64,000 bases of DNA from Posidonia oceanica. Taxonomy: Eukaryota; Streptophyta; Magnoliopsida; Alismatales; Posidoniaceae. The translations under genes were made by a program, and so were the position numbers. The notes under the pieces are model-generated. The model made no database searches and was not told the origin of the DNA. It worked only from the letters and a program-made list of their open reading frames with translations. The stretch lies in contig JAZBRS010000026.1 of assembly GCA_037176725.1 (NCBI GenBank), forward strand, positions 106,313,501-106,377,500, in the 5' to 3' direction. Of this stretch, positions 25,250-38,416 are shown one piece after another; within the stretch, counting starts at the first letter, position 1; each line of letters opens with the position of its first letter.

Positions 25250-25950
25250 TTTCCATGACTTACTCAAATTTCTTATGTAGCTGCTCTAGCACTTGGGACC
25301 CGTAAAGACCAACTAGAGTAGGTCTTAACTCCTAATCACTATTAAAATCCTTTCTATCCCTACGGAACATATGATTGACATGTAAGAATTAATGATGTCC
25401 CATGTACGAAAAATTTTCACCAATTTTCAACCAATGGGAACAAATATTCACACATGTGAGCTTTTCTTTAGTATTCCAACCAAACAATCCATCATATGCA
25501 GTAAAGTCGCGCCAACATACCATAGTTCTTGTAACTCTTTTATCAATGGTTGCAACAACATAACATAAAGGCTATTTTCCAGGTGAATTGGATCCAAAAA
25601 TAAGCAAAGAAAGGATATCTTAGAGTGTTGTGCTTAACATTCATTTTTCTAAATGGATTAAGTCTATCACTTCCTAACTCAAGTCTAACATTATGGATCT
25701 GATGAAAATGATGGATGGATATTATCAAAATGTTTCCACCCAAGACCTAAAGAGTCTACTGGATGTCTACGTAGCCCATCCTTGACACGCATTTCATGAT
25801 GCCATTTCATGGAGGATGCTATTTTAGAGGACAAAAACAATCTTTGCAACCTTGGCTTTAATGGGTAATAAGGTAAGATCTTGGCAGGAACGGTACTCTC
25901 TTCAATATCCATTGTCTTCTCTCAGACTTGCAGACCACCATTAACTTTCT
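25250..25950 (-). pseudogene. CACTA TNP2-like transposase fragment
   Basis: Reading leftward from about 25950 are PAKILPYYPLKPRLQRLF, a KWHHE segment, HPVDS, FDNIHPSF and then NVRLELGSDRLNPF, the usual order in plant TNP2/Transposase_21 proteins. Further left, in shifted frames, are AYDGLFGWNTK and a YMGH segment of the same domain. At least two frameshifts are present. No CACTA terminus is seen on either side. Confidence 0.75.
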
Positions 25951-27121
25951 TTGCACCAATAGGCTAATTTTGATTAACTTTCCATCTTAAAAATCCAAAA
26001 TTTAGGCTTATTCTTCCAACCCTTATCCATCTTAAGTCTTCAAAGTAAATTATAAACTTTGGTTAATGTAAAAAGTAAATAAGAAATCAAGCCTCATACT
26101 AATATTACTTTAATTGAAACATAATCAATTTATAATGGTTACATATTAAAAGTATCTAAAACTAAAAGCTAAACAACTACACACTACATCAAAAGAGTAT
26201 GTTGCCTCAAGGTAGAAGAGCAGCACCAATTTTGCTGAACTAAACGATAAGAACTCTACTAACAGAAACAACAACAACGAAGTCTGATAAAAAAGATAAC
26301 TAGTTGTAGGTCACAATTGGTACCTAGTAAATAAGAACCTTTTTTTTGTTGTTGTGTAAACAGTAAATAAGAACTTTAGTAATGCTGAATCAAAATCAAG
26401 CGTCTACACAAGAGATAAGACAAGACTGTAATATTGAAGGCACGTAAAGTAGACTCTTGTGATTTTTCTCATTACACTTTTCATTTTTGCATTTCAGAAC
26501 AACTAATTTAATTTATTTATTTTGTACGTGGACTTTGTCTTATGCATAGGAGTGGTGAATAGCCTCATACATATATGTTATGATGAAAATATACGCGTAT
26601 TTAACCAACTACTGAATATTATCATATTAAAAATATACATATAACAATCAAATCAAAGAATATATATGTGTAATAAGAATGTAATACAAATAATGGACAC
26701 GTATATATGTATATGAGAAATGATATCTATATCTGGATCCATATCTGCTTGAGACAAATACATATATGGATACAGATACAAATAATCTATATCATCTAGA
26801 AAACAAATACGAAAATAGATTTGGGATAGAAATCCTGTCTCTTTTGCACCCTTGCCTCCATGTCATTCACATAGAATTAGTACGGGCGTGGGTCATTGTA
26901 AAAGATTATCCCCGTGCATTGTTCTATCTTTGTTTGGTATTTATTGTTTGTCTTATCGGTTTCTCTTTCTTTTATTTATTATTATTTTTTTTAACAAGTG
27001 CATGCATGTGTTTATGTTGTATATACTACTTGTTATTGACATAGGTGCTATGTTCTAAACCAAAATATACTAAACTCTTGTTGTTGCATGTAATCACACT
27101 TCACAGAGATTGCAAATCAAG

Positions 27122-27175
<54 letters not shown>

Positions 27176-28084
27176 AGATAAACCATGTATGCATGTTTAC
27201 ATAACAACCATTCGTGTTTGTGGTTCGATGTGTTTGACGGTCCGATCAAATACAATACTGAATATGTCTGACAAATTCATATTATAAGAATAACCAAGGT
27301 GCATGTCCGAGAAGATGAGCAAACTCAATACATTAGAATTTTAAGAACGACCAAGGTCGGAGTCCAATACAAGCAAGCCCGACTTATTCATGAAATTTAG
27401 AGTAATTGAGGTATCCACTCGAAGGCGAGTAAGTCGAGGGCACGGGTGATGTTTAAGAAGACATAAAAACATGCCCAAAGGCGAGTTACTGTGACTCATT
27501 TATGAAATTTGGTAGAGATGCACATGATGCAGTTTGGTTTGGTTTTGGACAAAACCACAAATCAATTCGTGTTGATCGGTATAGAAGAAATTGAATAAAA
27601 TTAAATCATTTAATTATTAAAATTAAACCGAATCAAATTGTTAAGTTTTTTGTTTGATTTGGTTCGGTTCATAGTTTATTATTTATTTTTTTAGTTATGA
27701 TCTATAAGACTAAAACAAGTAAAAAATTAATCAATAATCAACTAAAATACAACACATGATTAAATATATTACATTTTTCTTAGCTTAGAAAATAGTTTTT
27801 AAAGTAATGTTAATATAATATATAATAGTATTCTAAAACCATACTTATTTATCTCTTATCAAGTTTAACTTGAATAAAAATATAAATTCATGCATACATT
27901 TGGGATATTTAATGATATGTATGTATATGTAGATGTGTATGATTATGTATCAGTTTGAATGGATTCAGCTAAATTGACCCCTCAAATCAAATCAAATCAA
28001 ATCATCTTTTATTGGTTCGCAAAATTCTCGAACCAAATTGAATTGATGTTTATAGAAAATCTAACCAAATCGTAAAACTTTGTT
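25951..28084. other. AT-rich intergenic DNA, no gene seen
   Basis: Short ORFs only. It holds an AT microsatellite at 27124-27173. The stretch at about 27535-28080 is rich in GGTTTGGTT/AACCAAACC-type motifs in opposite orientation at its two ends. It could be a small non-autonomous DNA element next to the copia truncation point, but I cannot define termini. Confidence 0.5.
27124..27173. repeat. AT dinucleotide microsatellite
   Basis: About 25 uninterrupted AT repeats. Confidence 0.95.
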
Positions 28085-28085
28085 T

Positions 28086-30215
28086 GCCTTAGTCAGAATA
28101 CTCAATGATTTCCAGCTGATCCGATTTCCTGTACACAAGTGCGGAGTCTTTAGTTCTTTGCAAATATCGCATGACCCGCTTAACAACTTTCCAGTGATTC
28201 ATACCTAAATTGCTTAAGTATCTGCCTAACATGTCAACAATGTACGCGAGATTCGGATGCGTACAAACTTGAACACACATTAGACTCCTAACTGCCAAAG
28301 CATATGGAATCTTATGCATTTATTTATGTTCAAAATCATTCTTAGGGCACTATTTGAGACTAAACTTGTCCCTCTTAACCACTGGGGTATTTCCTGACTT
28401 TCACCTACTCATGCCATACCTTTTAAGGACTTTTTTTATATAGTTCTCTTGTGATAATCCAAGACCATTTCGAAAACGATCCCGAATTATTTGGATTCCT
28501 AATACAAAAGATGCTTCACTAAGATCTTTCATCTCAAATTTATTTGAGAGAAATTTCTTAGTCTCCTTAGGTAAGTCCATATCATTAATGGCAAGAAGTA
28601 TGTCATCAATATATATACAAAACCAGGAAAATATATTTACTTCTACTAAATTTATGGTATACACAATCATCTACCAAATTCATCTCAAAACCAAACGAAA
28701 CGACAACTTGATAAAATTTGTTATACCAGGATGCTTGCTTTAAAGCATAAATGGACTTCTTAAGTTTACAAACCATTTTCTTTGCATCACATTATACAAA
28801 GTGTTCTGGTTGCCCTATATAGATCGTCTCATCAATATCACCGTTGCGAAATGCTGTTCTTACGTCCATTTGGTGTAGCTCAAGATCAAAATAAGCAACC
28901 AATACCATAATAATCCGAAAAGAGTCTTTCGATGAAACCGGAGAGAAGGTCACTTTATAGTCAATGCCTTCCCTTTGAGTAAATCCCTTAGCGACAAAAC
29001 GAGCCTTATATCTTTCCACATTACCTTGCAAATCCCTCTTAGTTTTAAATATCCACTTGCAACCAATGAACTTCGCACCTTCAGGTAATGGGACAAGATC
29101 CCAAATGTCATTGTCCTTCATGTATTTGAACTTACCATTCATGGTATCTATCCACTTTTGAGAGTTGAAACTATTGATTGCTTGATGGACGTTCATTCGA
29201 TCATCGTCTATCATGTCATCTTCTGCTTAATGTTCCTGGAGAAATATGATGTAATCATCTGAAATCGCACTTCTCTTCTCTCTAGTGGACCTCCTAAGTA
29301 GTATTGGCTCTTGAGGGAGTTGAGTTTGCTCTTCTTGAATGAGGAGAGGATCAACAATGTTTTGTTCCTGATTTGCATCTTAAACAATGTTAGGAATTAT
29401 TTCCTGATTATCGTCAATAGCAACTGTAAGAATAGAAATAAATTCATCTTCAAAGACAATGTCTCTACCCTTATCTTTCCTCTTAAACTCTACTTCCTCA
29501 AGAAACCTAGCATTACCCGTCTCGAAAAATGACTTAGTCGTGGGATCATAAAACTTAAAGCCCCTAGACTTCTCATAATATCCAACAAAGTAACAGCTAA
29601 CAGTCCTAGAGTTCAATTTCTTTTCATTAGGCTTACAAGGCCTAACTTTACCTAGATAACTCCACACATGAAGATACTTTATGCTGGGTTTCTTTCCGAC
29701 CCATAATTCATAAGGGATTTTAGCCACTGCTTTAGTTAGTACTCTATTTAATATGTAAGTTGCAGTCTTAAGTGCCTCGCCCCGAGAGAGATTCTGGTAA
29801 GGTAGAATGGCTAATCATACTCCTCACTATATCTTTAAGTGTCCTATTGCGCCTCTTGGTAACACCATTCATGGCTGAAGAACCAGGCTTGGTGTATTAA
29901 AGGACAATACCACACTTTTCCAGAAACTAAACAACTTGGTCAGGACGTTGTTCGCTGGATCCGTCATATATATCGTAGTACTCACCACCACGGTCAGATC
30001 TAACGGCTTTAATTCTTTTGTTGAATCGATTTTCAACTTTAATCTTAAATTGTTTGAATACATTCAAGGCCAGTGATTTTTCATTATTGAGATATAGGTA
30101 GCCATAACGTGAATAGTCGTCTATGAACGTAATAAAGTATTACTGACCATTCCAATATATCGTAGGGAATGGTCTACAAATATTTGTGTGTATTAGCTCA
30201 TTAAGAGTCCATTTC
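28086..30215 (-). pseudogene. Copia pol remnant (integrase, RT, RNase H start)
   Basis: In order leftward: integrase core with FIDDYSRYGYLYL near 30130 and RSDRGGEYY near 30000, then integrase C-terminal segment at 29727-29380. The RT start is at 29214-28792, with the family motifs WIFKTKRD, ARFVAKGF and MDVRTAF. The YIDD active-site segment is at 28670-28401 (YVDD in most relatives), and the RNase H lead-in at 28319-28086 contains YLSNLGMNHW. The frame changes at least four times. Protease and the N-terminal HHCC zinc of integrase are missing. Confidence 0.8.
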
Positions 30216-30710
30216 TCCTTCTAGCAGTTATAATTAACCTTGAATCGACTAAATTGTGTAGGAAGAGAGATCAAAACTAAATGTACGAGCAAGTTTTCCG
30301 ACAACTCTAACTTAAGTGCTTTTAATTTTGAAACAATGTTAGACATCTCCAAAATGTACCTCATAAAAACTAAATTTGCCAATAACTTACTAGTTTTTGC
30401 CTTTCATTCTTGGCAAATTGTTTCTCAAGGTCATTGAAAAACTCCTTGGCATTCGTCTCTTTGGACATTGTGTCCCTAAAGGTCTCTGAAATGGCACGCT
30501 TCATGATCATCAGACTTAGCCGATTGAAATGCTTCCACTTTTCATAAACTTTCTTGTCCTCAGTCGAACTATTAGACTTAAAAGAAGGGGGTTGTCCCAT
30601 CCTTAGGGCTAAATCTAGATCCATACACTCGAGAACAATCATAACGTTCTCTTTCCAGTACTTGAAATTAGTACCATTAAGCATAGGGATTGAATTAATG
30701 TTAGCAGTTA
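30216..30710 (-). pseudogene. Copia gag remnant
   Basis: From about 30700 leftward, LNGTNFKYWKENV opens a typical UBN2-type capsid and continues to FFNDLEKQFAKNE. A frameshift near 30400 leads into EMSNIVSKLKALKLELSE and then a KEKWTLNELI segment. There gag runs directly into the integrase segment. Confidence 0.78.
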
Positions 30711-31592
30711 TTTAAGCAGATGTATTTACTGAAAAAATTATCAAATAAATGAGAACCAAAAGTGTAGTTAGTCCAATGACAACCATATTAATCTATAATA
30801 ATAGATAAACAACAAATAAATTCATTTTATGATGGGACCCATCTCAAGATACCTAGCACAACATCAACATTTAGCATTTGAGCAGAAATGTCAACTTACA
30901 AGTGGTACTCTTCAATGTAGTAATCAAATATTGACAATCAATCTTGTCAAGTAACAAGCCATTCTTTGGACTGACTAATTACCCACATGGAAAATCTGAC
31001 GATCATCACAAATTTATCACCACAAGTGTGCTTGAAATTTGGTCAAATAGTAACATTCCTTTAGACCGATTACTATCCGCATGAATCTCAAACACACAAT
31101 CATCTTAATATTCCAAATAAATCAATTTACACAAGAGAGACTACTTTGGTTAACATCATGCTTCAATTAATCTATTCAGAGATATCAGACATTCAAAAGG
31201 AATGAACACAAAATATTGAATTATTATATTTGACAAAACTGTGCTCGCGCGGACATTTGCAAAAACACTGAATGCACAAAAAATTACCCTAGCAAACGTC
31301 TGCAAATACACTGAAATAGACGGAGAGGTAGCGGACGTCCATTTTTCCCCTAACCTCCACAAGGATTTAGCAAATGTCTGCAGCAGACTTCCGTTTCTTT
31401 TCCTTGATGGCCAAAGGAAAGTAGTTTATTTCCCTAAATCAACACAAGGACCTAGCGGATGTTCGCACGGACATCCGTTACGGCCGCTACTGCCCAATAA
31501 TCTCTAATTTTTGATGTGAAATCCAAAGAAAACTAGTTTTCTACATAAATCAAACATGATTCAAGAGTTCTTGATGATTTAATCATGATGAA

Positions 31593-31606
31593 GCTTTGAC
31601 ACCACT
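31593..31606 (-). promoter_or_regulatory. PBS-like site of the truncated copia
   Basis: On the minus strand TGGTGTCAAAGC follows within a few bases of the LTR end (AAAATCAACA). It resembles the tRNA-Met PBS TGGTATCAGAGC with two changes. Confidence 0.6.
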
Positions 31607-32142
31607 TGTTGATTTTAATAAGTCATATAATAGGGATTAACATATCAAAATCATATTTTGGGAAGAACAAAAAAGGAAATAAATCTATTGTTCTTCCTAT
31701 ACAAGATTTAATCATGATTAGAACAACAATGATTAATCTAAATCGAAAGCGTACCTAAATCCATAATAAAAAACTAGAGAAACACTCTAGATCTTGTGCA
31801 CGGAATCCGGTCTTCCAAACCACTAGTCTCCTCTTATCTTGCTCTTTCTCAAGATGGGCTGAGAGAGAAGGGATGCCAAAGACTAAGATTTGAGGACCAC
31901 GACCGCTTATTTATAGAACTCTATAATTATACATATTTCCAATTCGGCCCATCAACAAATAGAAATATGTTCAAATGCTCTCTACAAAATAAACCCACAT
32001 CACTTAAGATATCAATAGGTTCAATCCAAAACTAAATAGATCACTTTTAATGAGCCTAGCTAATCACAAAATAATCTATAATATTTTAATTGATTTTATA
32101 TTAACTTACATTTTATTGGATTTTAACCCAACACCTCTAACA
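31607..32142 (-). repeat. 5' LTR of the truncated copia
   Basis: On the minus strand it starts TGTTAGAGGTGTTGGG and ends AAAATCAACA (TG...CA). The extent rests on these termini plus the adjacent PBS, because no second LTR exists in the window to align. Confidence 0.6.
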
Positions 32143-33082
32143 TTTGAAATGACTGAGGAGTGCGTCTGAAGGCAAGTTAACCCAATTCGTCTTGAGTATT
32201 TTGTGGTGATTTAAATTGTTGTTGCTATACGGTGTTGTTTTCTATTGAATTGTAGAACACTCTTGTTTTTTTTCTAAACTTTAAAAGAGACTTGATACAT
32301 TGAATTTAGTATATCCACCTTTGAAGTTGATGGAAAGATAATCACTACGAATGATAGTGAGTTGCATAAAATGACGATATAATGTGCTGCCAATTTGAGT
32401 AACATTTTGCACATGCATCTCAAGTTATTTTCTTTTATATATTTCTGAATTTCTCACATGCATAAGTTTATTGATGTCAACCTCATCCATTTGCTCTTCT
32501 CATTTTGATTTGAAACTAAATGAATATGACCAACTTTTATTTATTTCGATAATAACATATTAATTTTCTACCATTATTCTTATATATATCTTTCAAGAGT
32601 ATGATGAGACTCACTATTCACCTACGTTTCTACCTATTCAAGGGTATCTTGAGTTTATCTAAAGGGAACATTCATCCCTTATTTGTAGTGATGGAAGTAG
32701 TGGAGTTAGCAGTGGAAATTTCTAGCGTAAGAAAACTCTAGACAAAGAGAAGAGGGAATTTTGATAACTTTTCTTAATATCATTTATCATATATCTTGAT
32801 AATTCCATAAAGTTGTCCTTTCCTATAGAGAAATCTCAGTAACTCTAGTAACTTGGTGAATAACGTTTCCAACATATTTTTGAAAAAATCATCACGAAGC
32901 CATCTCTGGCTGCAAAGAGTGATATGATGTTGTGATAACAAATGAAAAATGTTTGTGGTTAATTATTGTTTCTTGTTATGTCTATTTTTGTGAATGAGCT
33001 AGACCAATGTAGGTGCACGGCTGGGTTCCTGCATGTCCATTCTCTGCTTCCCTTCTTATCTGGAGATGTGGACCGGAACAGA
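32143..33082. other. AT-rich intergenic DNA, no gene seen
   Basis: Only short random ORFs and no repeat structure I can define. Confidence 0.5.
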
Positions 33083-35398
33083 TTATACAAGCAAAAAAAT
33101 ACCAGGCAATGTGTGGGAAAAAAAAAGAAATCTAAGAAAGGAAAATATAATTGAATCAATTAAATTTTAAAAATAAATATATATAAATAAGTTTGAATTT
33201 AAAAAATATTAAGAAGGATTTTTATCTACCTAACCAAGTTTTAGTAAAAATAAATTTAAAATTTGAAATAAGGAAAGAAAAGAATAGTTAAGAATCAAAC
33301 TAACATATCATAGAGTAATTATAGATTAACAAAATAAGGAAAAAAAATAGAAAGAAGAGAGTCAAAGAAGAATTGAATTTTAAAAAATCATAATATAAAA
33401 AAATCATCAATCTGTCATTAAGGTAAATTAAATGTAAAACCATATCAATAAAAAAAGAATAAGAATTAGATAATGACAAAAAATATAGTTTCCTAAAAGG
33501 TGGCAATCTAAAAGTAAAACTATAGGAGAAAGAAGATTTTTCGTGTTGTTTACACAAATTTTAAATGGAGATATTATATTCATATTAGGGGAATATAGGT
33601 CTCATATAATATTTAAATGAAGAAATTATGTTGAGATTTAAAGAATGGAATGTGGATTCCATATTCATAATTTCCCTCTCCTACAAAATTATTATATACA
33701 GATAGATAGATTATGTTTTGATTTTTTTGCTAAATTATCTAATTTAAAATTTGGATTTAAAAAACTTAAGAGGGAAAATGAAATCAAAATAAAATAAGTG
33801 ATTAAAAAATTTTAAAAAATAGAAAAAAGAAAAGAAAGTACAATTCTGATCAATTGTGCCTCTAAAGATCTACACTACACTTTTTTTTCTCCTACACAAT
33901 TAGTTTATACAAGCAAAAAGCTCCATGCATTGCGTGGGAAGAAAAATATCTAAGAAAGGAAAATATAGTCAAATCAATTAAATTTTAAAAAATTATAAAA
34001 ATAAGTTTGAATTTAAAAATAAATTTTAATTAAATATTAAGAGGGGTTTTTATCTACTTAACCAAGTTTTAGTAAAAATAAATTTAAGATTCGAAATAAG
34101 GAAAGAAAAGAATAGTTAGGAATCAAGCTAACATATCATAGAGTAATTACAGATTAATAAAAAAATTTTGATTTAAGGTAGGAGAGAAAAATTAGAGGCA
34201 AACTTCAAATAATATAAAAATAGAAAGAAGAGAGTCGAAGAACTGAAATCTAAAAAATCATAATATAAAAAAAAATCGTCAATCTGTCATTAAGGTAAAT
34301 TAAATGGAAAACCATAACAATAAAAAAGAAGAAGAATTAGATAGTGACAAAAAGATAATTTCCTAAATATGATAATTTAAAATTAAAACTATAGGAGAAA
34401 TTATATTGAGATTAAATGGAGAAATTATATTGAGATTGAAAGAATGGAAAGTAGGCCTGGTAACGAGTCGAATCTAAGTCGGGTCTACCTATACTTAAAC
34501 CCAGATCCATCTTTTTTCACGGGTCTGTGTCCGTTTCTAGATTCATAATTTAAAATCTAGACCCAGGCCTATGAAGATAATGGGTCTAGTTTCGGGTCTG
34601 ACAGGTCTGCTTGAAAGCACACACTTTTTTACATCTTTATGTCGTACTTTTCATCCCACTATTGACAAATAAAATATTTTTACACATAAATATGACATAA
34701 TTCATTCAAAGCTTTTTTTTTGAAAAAAGTACGTTTTAATTGTAAATAGAAGAGTTACTCAATTTCATGTGCATCATTAACTTCATTTGATATGGTACCA
34801 AGATATTACTCATTTGCATTTTACTCTATAAAAAAATAAGGAAAGATAAAGTTAATAAACATATAATAATAAATTAAATGAAGCGGGATTTAACTTTTAA
34901 CTTAAAATATAGTTAGGGTTTTAACTTTTAAGTATTATTATATATTTAAATATAATAATTATACTATAGTTCAGATCCACAAGTTTGGATATTTTTGGAC
35001 CTATACCCTGTCCATTAAACAAGAGGGTCTATCGGGTCTAGGTCCATGGGTCTTATTTTCTAGACCCTAACTTCACAGGTCTCGAGTCTAGACCCGATCC
35101 ATTTCCAGGCTTAATGGAAAGTAGGTTCCACATTCACACTTTTCCTTTTCTACAAGATTAGTATATACAGATAGATAGATAGATAGATTGTGTTTTGATT
35201 TTTTTTCTTTTTGTTAAGTTGTCTGATTTAAAATTTGAATTCAAAAAGCTTAGGAGAGTAAATGAAATTAAAATAAAATAAGTGATTAAAATATTTAAAA
35301 AAAATTAAAAAAAAAAAAAACAATTCTAATCAATTATGTCTGTAAAGATCAACGTTGTACTTTCTCTCTCTTGCATCACTCTTGCACAATTAGTACAT
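33083..35398. repeat. Tandem duplication of an about 820-bp AT-rich segment
   Basis: Copy 1 is about 33083-33902 and copy 2 about 33903-35398. Shared blocks in the same order include TCTAAGAAAGGAAAATATA, CCAAGTTTTAGTAAAAATAA, ACATATCATAGAGTAATTA and the GATA microsatellite followed by TTTTGATT. Copy 2 is longer because of the insertion at 34454-35112. No coding sequence is seen. Confidence 0.85.
34454..35112. mobile_element. MITE-like insertion (659 bp) with 11-bp direct repeats
   Basis: Flanked by AATGGAAAGTA at 34443-34453 and 35113-35123. The paralogous site in copy 1 (near 33645) has the sequence only once. Termini are imperfect inverted repeats: GGCCTGGTAACGAGTCG at the left and, read inward from the right, AAGCCTGGAAATGGATCG. 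The interior has GGGTCT/AGACCC-type palindromic motifs and no transposase. Confidence 0.7.
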
Positions 35399-35530
35399 AC
35401 GATAGATATTGGGAAATGAGGCATATTTGGCACGAAAATTTTGGATGAAGTCAGTACGTCCACCCTAGAGGGATTTTCTATTAGGCTTTGTTCCAGGTGA
35501 ATATTCCAGCTACAACTGCAGAGACCTCGT

Positions 35531-36840
35531 CTGTTTTTTGTTTTTTATTTTTGAAAATAGTAATTAGCTTCATTAATAATGCATGACTATAAGGTCCACC
35601 ATCAAGCAATAGAGAGTACATCAAGTTGTATACATCTTAACAGAAGAGGTCTAAGGACCTAATGAATGCAAGCTAGGGGAGAGTAGACTCCCAAGCCAAT
35701 ACCAAGTTGTCTATGTATCTTCATAATTAGCCAAGCCCTAATCCCCAACAGGTTCATTCTCTCCCTCACAACGTTCAAGGCTTCCAACTCAGCAATTGCA
35801 TGGTGTCCAGCATGTTAACATCAGCAGTGGAATAGTTTGGGTGGGTTGCAGTAGGGCGGTTGAGGTTGAGTAGCTGTGCAGTAGTGTTGTTGGTGTCCCA
35901 GAAAGTTTGGATGCCACGAAAGTTATCTGAGTACGCAGAAGCAGCTGTATCGGTGCTCACAATCTCTGCCCAAAAAGAAGATAATGAAATGACGTTGTTA
36001 AAATTTTCATTAACAATTAATATAGTATTCTTAAATATGATATTATTGCAGGTTATCTAAATAACCCACAAAAAGGATAGAACAAGTGTGTTCCAACATT
36101 TTGAATCTAAAGTTCTATTTGGTAAAGATTTTAGACAACTTTTGAGTATGTAATTTTTCCTTAGAAACTACAATGGTCCAACAGTTCTATCAAATATTAC
36201 CAACTTCTCATAACATATAGCTTTTGGTATGTGATTATTTCTAACCAAAAACTAATTTCTACACTTAAATCTAGAAACTGAAGTTATACCAAACGGATTC
36301 TAAATTGAATCTACATGCTTGTCTTAATGAGAAAAGTTGAGACAAATCAACAGAAGTGACTTCCAAAGTTGTTATTTGCTAATTGGAAGTTCCAAAAACT
36401 GGTGGCTAATGGACATTGTAGAAACAAATGGGAGGAAGTTTCTAGGTGGGCGTTGCAAATAGCATAGTTTGACGGACCTGTCCATCCTCTATTAGTTAGG
36501 TTGTCTCTAGTTAGAAATTTATCATTGAGGACCAACCAAGTGAAGAATTTGACTTTGGAAGGGATCGAGGTCTTCCAAATCTTGCTGGCAAGGCCTGTCC
36601 TCGCTCCTCCATTATTAAGAATTTACATGGCTTGGCTTGAAAGAGTTTATGATGTCATGAAAGAGGTTAAGTGAAGCTAAAGAATAGTTGAGGTCCAGGG
36701 AGAAGTAGTTTGTCTCTCCTAGTTTGGCTCCAAGAGGCAAGTCTAGCAAGGGATTTTTTTTTTGTTTTTGGCTAAATGATACTAGCCAGGAAGAGTTGAG
36801 TTTATATCCCAAGCCCCTTCCTTTTTGCTCCAAAAAAATC
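35531..36840 (-). pseudogene. 5'-truncated LINE fragment (RT C-terminal zf-RVT and tail)
   Basis: At 36630-36347 the minus strand encodes a zf-RVT domain (WLVLNDKFLTRDNLTNRGW, then a C-H-C spaced SSHLFLQCPLA segment). It resembles the domain at 24191-24490 but is distinct. The sequence downstream to 35531 ends in an A-rich tail (TTTCAAAAATAAAAAAC). Frameshifts are present. Confidence 0.72.
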
Positions 36841-38400
36841 CTATCCCATTTGACTGGGTGATAGCTACTGTTGGTGGTGCCTGATTTTCATTAAAAAAAC
36901 TTCTCCTGATGGTATCTATCTTGCGGGAAATACTCAAGTGGAGGTGAGAGATAGATATTAAATGATCTGATGTTTATTATACTCCAAAGAGCTCATTTGT
37001 GAGATAGTCCAAAACTCTTAAATGCTATTCAGCAGTTACATTCTCGTGAGCACACTATCTGTCACATTCTTGTGTGACCAATGCATTCAAGGGCTCATTG
37101 GCTGTGTTTGATACAAACTAGGATTCTGATTTTTCTAATTCTAATGTAAAAAATAAAGATTTTTATTTCTATTTTTTAATGAAAAAAAAAAAACTCATTG
37201 GAATAGGTGCTGTAAGAAGAAAAGCTTATTGATTACTGTTGGAAATCTGTCAGAATAAAAATCTGACAAATATCAAACACAACCATTAACTCACATTATA
37301 GGTAATATCCTACACGTGTCAGGACACGATGGGTAATATCGCTCGCTTAAATATTAAGGAAGCAACTAGTTTTTGGCATATGTGTCAAAAACATCATTAG
37401 AGAAACTCGATTTTCCTAATGTCAAGTCAGTAGTCACGAAACATCTAGTTTTTGGCATGTGTGTCAAAAATTGAGTTTTGTGATGATGACGATCAAAAGT
37501 CGGAAATAGACAACTATTGCAATCTAGAGCGAAGTGTGCTTTCTCGAGCTTCATGTGGCACAGATATCTTACGTGCTTAGTAAGAGATTACCTGCTCAGG
37601 CTCCAAGTAATAGGAGGATGGCATTGCCACTTTGGAAGAGATCGAAGAGGCATTCATATTCGAGACGTATTCTTTTTGCAACTTTGCATGCAATATTTAC
37701 ATATATCATGTTTAGGTCCTCAAAGTTGCGTATATTATACATGTTTTAGCAGGTATAAGAGGAAAATGTATTCCTAACCTAAATAGTTTAATTTTTTTAT
37801 GAAGAAAGAAAAAATGACAAGACATAAAATGATGTATAATTTCTTCATACAAAAAAAACACACATGTATTAGGACGTAAAAGTTTTAAAACATACACATA
37901 TAGTAAGAGAAGGAATTTTAGTTGCACATTGGCGTTAAAAGGTCAATTAAAATGGAAACAATATAACTGATGATAATTTAAAGCTACATATACGTGTAGA
38001 GAAAAAAGGACCATGAAAAGATTAAAAGTTTTCTATACCTACCAAAAGTTTTGGTATCCATGTGAGTGGTATAGACATATCCTTACTTTTAAGGTTCTTA
38101 TTCTACCTTAAAGGTAATATGTCAACCGTAAAATTCCAAATGTACGTAAGTTTAGGCCCTTGAAGTCAAAATCTGCTCCACCCTTTTCAAGATGATCACG
38201 ATTGTGTATATTTATAACTAGACTACTAGAGAGGCTTAATCACTTTGAAGAATCGAAGCTTTTAGTAATTTCTTGTCAATCAAAGATTCAATAGTTTTAA
38301 GTTGGAACATGAAAGCTTCTATTGTGATTGAAAAAAACTAAAAGTTTCAATAGGAACTTTCGCAACGAAGTTTTTTTTTTTTTTACCAAAGGAGAAAAAG
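36841..38400. other. Intergenic DNA, no gene seen
   Basis: Short ORFs only. A local repeat, CTAGTTTTTGGCAT followed by TGTGTCAAAAA, occurs twice at about 37369 and 37446. Confidence 0.5.
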
Positions 38401-38416
38401 GAGGAACAACAAATCT

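Larger units (their letters stand above)
28085..32142 (-). mobile_element. Truncated Ty1/copia element
   Basis: The 5' LTR is at 32142-31607, followed leftward by a PBS-like site, a leader of about 0.9 kb, a gag remnant, and a pol remnant that stops abruptly inside RNase H at about 28086. No 3' LTR is present to the left. A large internal deletion joins gag to integrase near 30215. The coding parts have frameshifts and stops. Confidence 0.82.

Noticed and set aside
26766..27287. Small hydrophobic ORFs near the AT microsatellite
   Set aside because: AT-rich chance frames, one reading through the microsatellite as IYIYIY; no conserved domain.
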